DNA of 8,118 nucleotides from positions 1 through 8,118 of the forward strand of contig JAISRV010000329.1 in NCBI GenBank assembly GCA_031273445.1, read 5' to 3'. Below, piece by piece: positions 6,135-8,118 of this stretch; the stretch's first letter is position 1, and the number at the start of each line of letters is the position of its first letter. The notes under the pieces are model-generated. The model had not been told where the DNA came from and searched no databases. It saw nothing but the letters and a program-made list of their open reading frames with translations. The position numbers and the translations under genes were made by a program. The DNA comes from Candidatus Adiutrix sp. (GTDB lineage: Bacteria; Desulfobacterota; Desulfarculia; Adiutricales; Adiutricaceae).

Positions 6135-7916
6135 ATGAGATTAGCTGATTACATCGTCGCCCGCCTATATGAAAAAGGCGTAAAAGATATTTTTTTCGTG
6201 CCCGGCTACGGCAATATGCATCTGGTGGACGCTCTGGCCAGAAGCGCGGCGATCAACGCCGTGTCGGTGCACCACGAGCAGGCGGCGGCCATGGCCGCCC
6301 TTTCTTACGCGAAATATAACCATGACTTCGGGGCCTGTTTCGTCACCACCGGCTGCGGCGGCGCCAACGCCGTCACCGGCGTGCTCCATGCCTGGCAGGA
6401 CAGCGTGCCCTGCCTGATCGTCTCCGGCCAGATAGACACGCCCCACATGGCCGCCAGTTTCGACGTGAAACTCAGGCAAGTAGGGAAGCAGGAAGCCAAT
6501 ATCGTCGCTATCGTCAAAAGCATCACCAAATACGCCCTGACCGTGACCGACCCGAAGTCCATCGCCTATCATCTAGACAGAGCTATTCACGAAGCCAAGA
6601 GCGGCCGCCCCGGCCCGGTCTGGCTGGATATCCCCATGGATGTCCAGAGCGCGAATGTGGAGCCGGAAAATCTGGAGAGATTCCAGCCCGGCCCGGCCGC
6701 CGCCGGCCCAGATCTTTCGACGGCGGCCCGGAGCCTTCTGGCCGATCTGCAAAAAGCGCAAAGGCCCATCGTTCTGGCCGGGGGCGGCGTCAGAATGTCC
6801 GGCGCCCTCAAGGCTTTTCAAACCTTTGTCCATAAAGGCCGCCTGCCTGTCGTCATGACCAAGGCCGCCCCGGACGTGTTGGACAGCGACGACGAACTTT
6901 CCATTGGGGTGGCGGGTTCACAAAGCGGCTCGCGGGCCGGCAATTTCGCCCTGGCCAATTCCGACCTTTTGCTGACGCTGGGCAGCCGCCTGAGCGTCAA
7001 CGTGACCGGCTACGACTATAAAAGCTTCGCCCGCGCCGCGAAAGTCGTGGTCATCGACATCGACGCCGAGGAACACGCCAAAAACACGGTCAGGATAGAC
7101 AGCTTCGTTCAGGCCGATCTCAAAAAATTTCTCGAAGTCATGAACGAACTGGAGCCGCCGCCGGCTAAAACAGGCTGGCTTGAAAAATGCCGCCACTGGA
7201 AGGAAATTTTTCCCTTTCTGACCGAAGAGGAAAAAGAGGGCGAAACCATCGACCTGTTCGAGTTCAACCGGAAAATGTCAGAAGCCCTCAAAGACGACAC
7301 GGTCATCGTCAGCGACACCGGCAACGTCTGCTTCACCCTTCCAGCCAGCGTCAAAATAGAGCGGGGCCTGAGATCCATCACCTCCGCCGCCCAGGCCGAG
7401 ATGGGCTATGCCCTGCCGGGGGCCATAGGCGTATGTTACGCCCGGGGGCTGAAAGAGGTCGTCTGCGCGATCGGCGACGGCTCCATCATGATGAATATTC
7501 AGGAGCTGGCGACCGTCGCCTTCCGTCAGTTGCCGATCAAGATCTTCGTGATCAACAACGACGGCTACGCCTGCATTCGCTCAATGCAGAGCGAAGCCTA
7601 CCGGGGGCGGACTTTGGGCACCGATGCCTCCAACGGCCTGGGTTTCCCGTCTTTTCAAAAAGTGGCCGACTGCTTCGGGCTTAAATACGCGCGCATAGCC
7701 GCCAGGCGGGAGCTGGAGGCGAAATTGAACGAAGTCGTCAACCTCGACGGGCCGGTCTTATGTGAAGTCATGACCAAACGGGTTCAGAAAAATTTTCTGG
7801 TCGCCCTGGGCAAGAACAGCCGCGGCCGGCTGGCCTTCAGACCTTTGGAAGACCTGTCGCCCTTTCTGGACCGGGATGTTTTCCTAAAAGAAATGATCAT
7901 CCCCCCTCTCGACTAG
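6135..7916 (+). CDS. ThDP-dependent enzyme, acetolactate synthase-like large subunit
   Basis: This 593-residue protein has the three-domain layout of the acetolactate synthase/pyruvate decarboxylase superfamily. The N-terminal Pyr domain (about 1-170) has FVPGYGN and the cofactor-activating Glu48 in HHEQAAAMAA. The middle domain (about 195-335) includes PIVLAGGGVR and VVVIDIDAEE. The C-terminal PP domain (about 380-550) has SAAQAEMGYALPGAIG and the ThDP/Mg motif GDGS at 447-450, ending in NN at 474-475. Chemistry in this family is 2-oxoacid decarboxylation or carboligation. It lies 21 bases after the reductase, with only a weak ribosome site. No regulatory small subunit follows, and the context is not ilv, so a branched-chain amino-acid role is unlikely. 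I infer that it supplies or modifies an acyl precursor for the operon's product; the substrate is unknown. Confidence 0.88.
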   Translation: MRLADYIVARLYEKGVKDIFFVPGYGNMHLVDALARSAAINAVSVHHEQAAAMAALSYAKYNHDFGACFVTTGCGGANAVTGVLHAWQDSVPCLIVSGQIDTPHMAASFDVKLRQVGKQEANIVAIVKSITKYALTVTDPKSIAYHLDRAIHEAKSGRPGPVWLDIPMDVQSANVEPENLERFQPGPAAAGPDLSTAARSLLADLQKAQRPIVLAGGGVRMSGALKAFQTFVHKGRLPVVMTKAAPDVLDSDDELSIGVAGSQSGSRAGNFALANSDLLLTLGSRLSVNVTGYDYKSFARAAKVVVIDIDAEEHAKNTVRIDSFVQADLKKFLEVMNELEPPPAKTGWLEKCRHWKEIFPFLTEEEKEGETIDLFEFNRKMSEALKDDTVIVSDTGNVCFTLPASVKIERGLRSITSAAQAEMGYALPGAIGVCYARGLKEVVCAIGDGSIMMNIQELATVAFRQLPIKIFVINNDGYACIRSMQSEAYRGRTLGTDASNGLGFPSFQKVADCFGLKYARIAARRELEAKLNEVVNLDGPVLCEVMTKRVQKNFLVALGKNSRGRLAFRPLEDLSPFLDRDVFLKEMIIPPLD

Positions 7917-7927
7917 CGGCCTGTTTG

Positions 7928-7948
7928 ATTATGAATTCATTTCATAAT
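7928..7948. repeat. AT-rich inverted repeat between the ThDP enzyme and ligase genes
   Basis: ATTATGAA (7928-7935) and TTCATAAT (7941-7948) are perfect arms around a five-base loop. The palindrome ATGAATTCAT (7931-7940) lies within it. The block is AT-rich in a GC-rich setting. It is not followed by a T-run, so it is not a standard terminator. A protein-binding site or an RNA stem that tunes expression of the ligase is possible. Confidence 0.45.
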
Positions 7949-7974
7949 TCAGGCGCCGGCGTCCGGGCGGCGGC

Positions 7975-7978
7975 GGAG
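7975..7978 (+). promoter_or_regulatory. Ribosome binding site of the ligase gene
   Basis: GGAG lies six bases before ATG 7985, making this start more likely than the in-frame ATG at 7931. The 7931 codon sits inside an inverted repeat and has no ribosome site; it would add 18 residues unlike the family. Confidence 0.6.
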
Positions 7979-7984
7979 ACAGCC

Positions 7985-8118
7985 ATGTTTCTCGGCCTCG
8001 AACACCACTCCGCCTCGTCTCCGGCAGCCTTCGACGAAAACGGCCGCGAGCTGACCTATGGCCAATTGCGCGCCGCGGCCGCCGAGGCGGCCGCGGCCCT
8101 GCCCCGCCGTTCTCTGGT
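7985..8118 (+). CDS. AMP-forming acyl/aminoacyl ligase, N-terminal fragment (runs off the window)
   Basis: The frame is open to the right edge, giving 44 complete codons. The visible N-terminus reads ...PAAFDENGRELTYGQLRAAAAEAA, matching the opening of ANL-superfamily enzymes (acyl-CoA/acyl-ACP synthetases, NRPS adenylation domains), in which a D-x-x-G-x-x-L-T-Y-x-x-L pattern precedes the first helix. The adenylation core motifs lie outside the window, so substrate class and any fused carrier domain are unknown. In this operon the natural role would be activating a carboxylic or amino acid as an acyl-adenylate and loading it on one of the two carrier proteins (inference). Confidence 0.6.
   Translation, partial: MFLGLEHHSASSPAAFDENGRELTYGQLRAAAAEAAAALPRRSL

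Noticed and set aside
6135..7916. Branched-chain amino-acid acetolactate synthase (ilvB/ilvI)
   Set aside because: No small subunit or ilvC follows, and the gene is embedded in a carrier-protein/reductase operon. The family call is kept, but not the pathway.
1..8118. tRNA or rRNA genes, CRISPR array, insertion sequence or transposase
   Set aside because: I found no cloverleaf, regularly spaced repeats, transposase-like frame or terminal inverted repeats with target duplications.

Overview
The window is GC-rich bacterial DNA, gene-dense, with short gaps, Shine-Dalgarno sites and sigma-70-like promoters. The large periplasmic-sensor/HAMP protein and the codon usage recall Desulfobacterota (former Deltaproteobacteria). 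That placement is an impression from style and is weakly supported.

Layout. Positions 1-1800, minus strand: the N-terminal 600 residues of a membrane sensor (TM, large Cache-like periplasmic domain, TM, HAMP). Its output domain lies beyond the left edge. Positions 1801-2112: a divergent control region of about 310 bp with inverted repeats, a good plus-strand promoter, a plausible minus-strand promoter and a short direct repeat. Positions 2113 to the right edge, plus strand: one apparent operon with no visible terminator. Its order is ketosynthase III (KASIII), acyl carrier protein 1 (ACP1), GNAT acyltransferase of the WecD nucleotide-amino-sugar type, ACP2, two tandem FabG-like reductases, a ThDP-dependent acetolactate-synthase-like enzyme, and the first 44 codons of an AMP-forming acyl/aminoacyl ligase.

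Working model (inference). The cluster looks like a dedicated, discrete acyl-building line for decorating an amino sugar, not housekeeping fatty-acid synthesis. The ligase would activate an acid and load it on a carrier protein, KASIII would add one extender unit, the SDRs would reduce the beta-keto group, and the GNAT enzyme would move the short (hydroxy)acyl chain to the amino group of a nucleotide sugar for O-antigen, capsule or flagellin glycan. The ThDP enzyme may make or modify the starter by 2-oxoacid decarboxylation or acyloin-type carboligation. No glycosyltransferase, aminotransferase or sugar-nucleotide gene is visible here, so the sugar side of the model rests on the GNAT assignment and must be tested in the flanking DNA.
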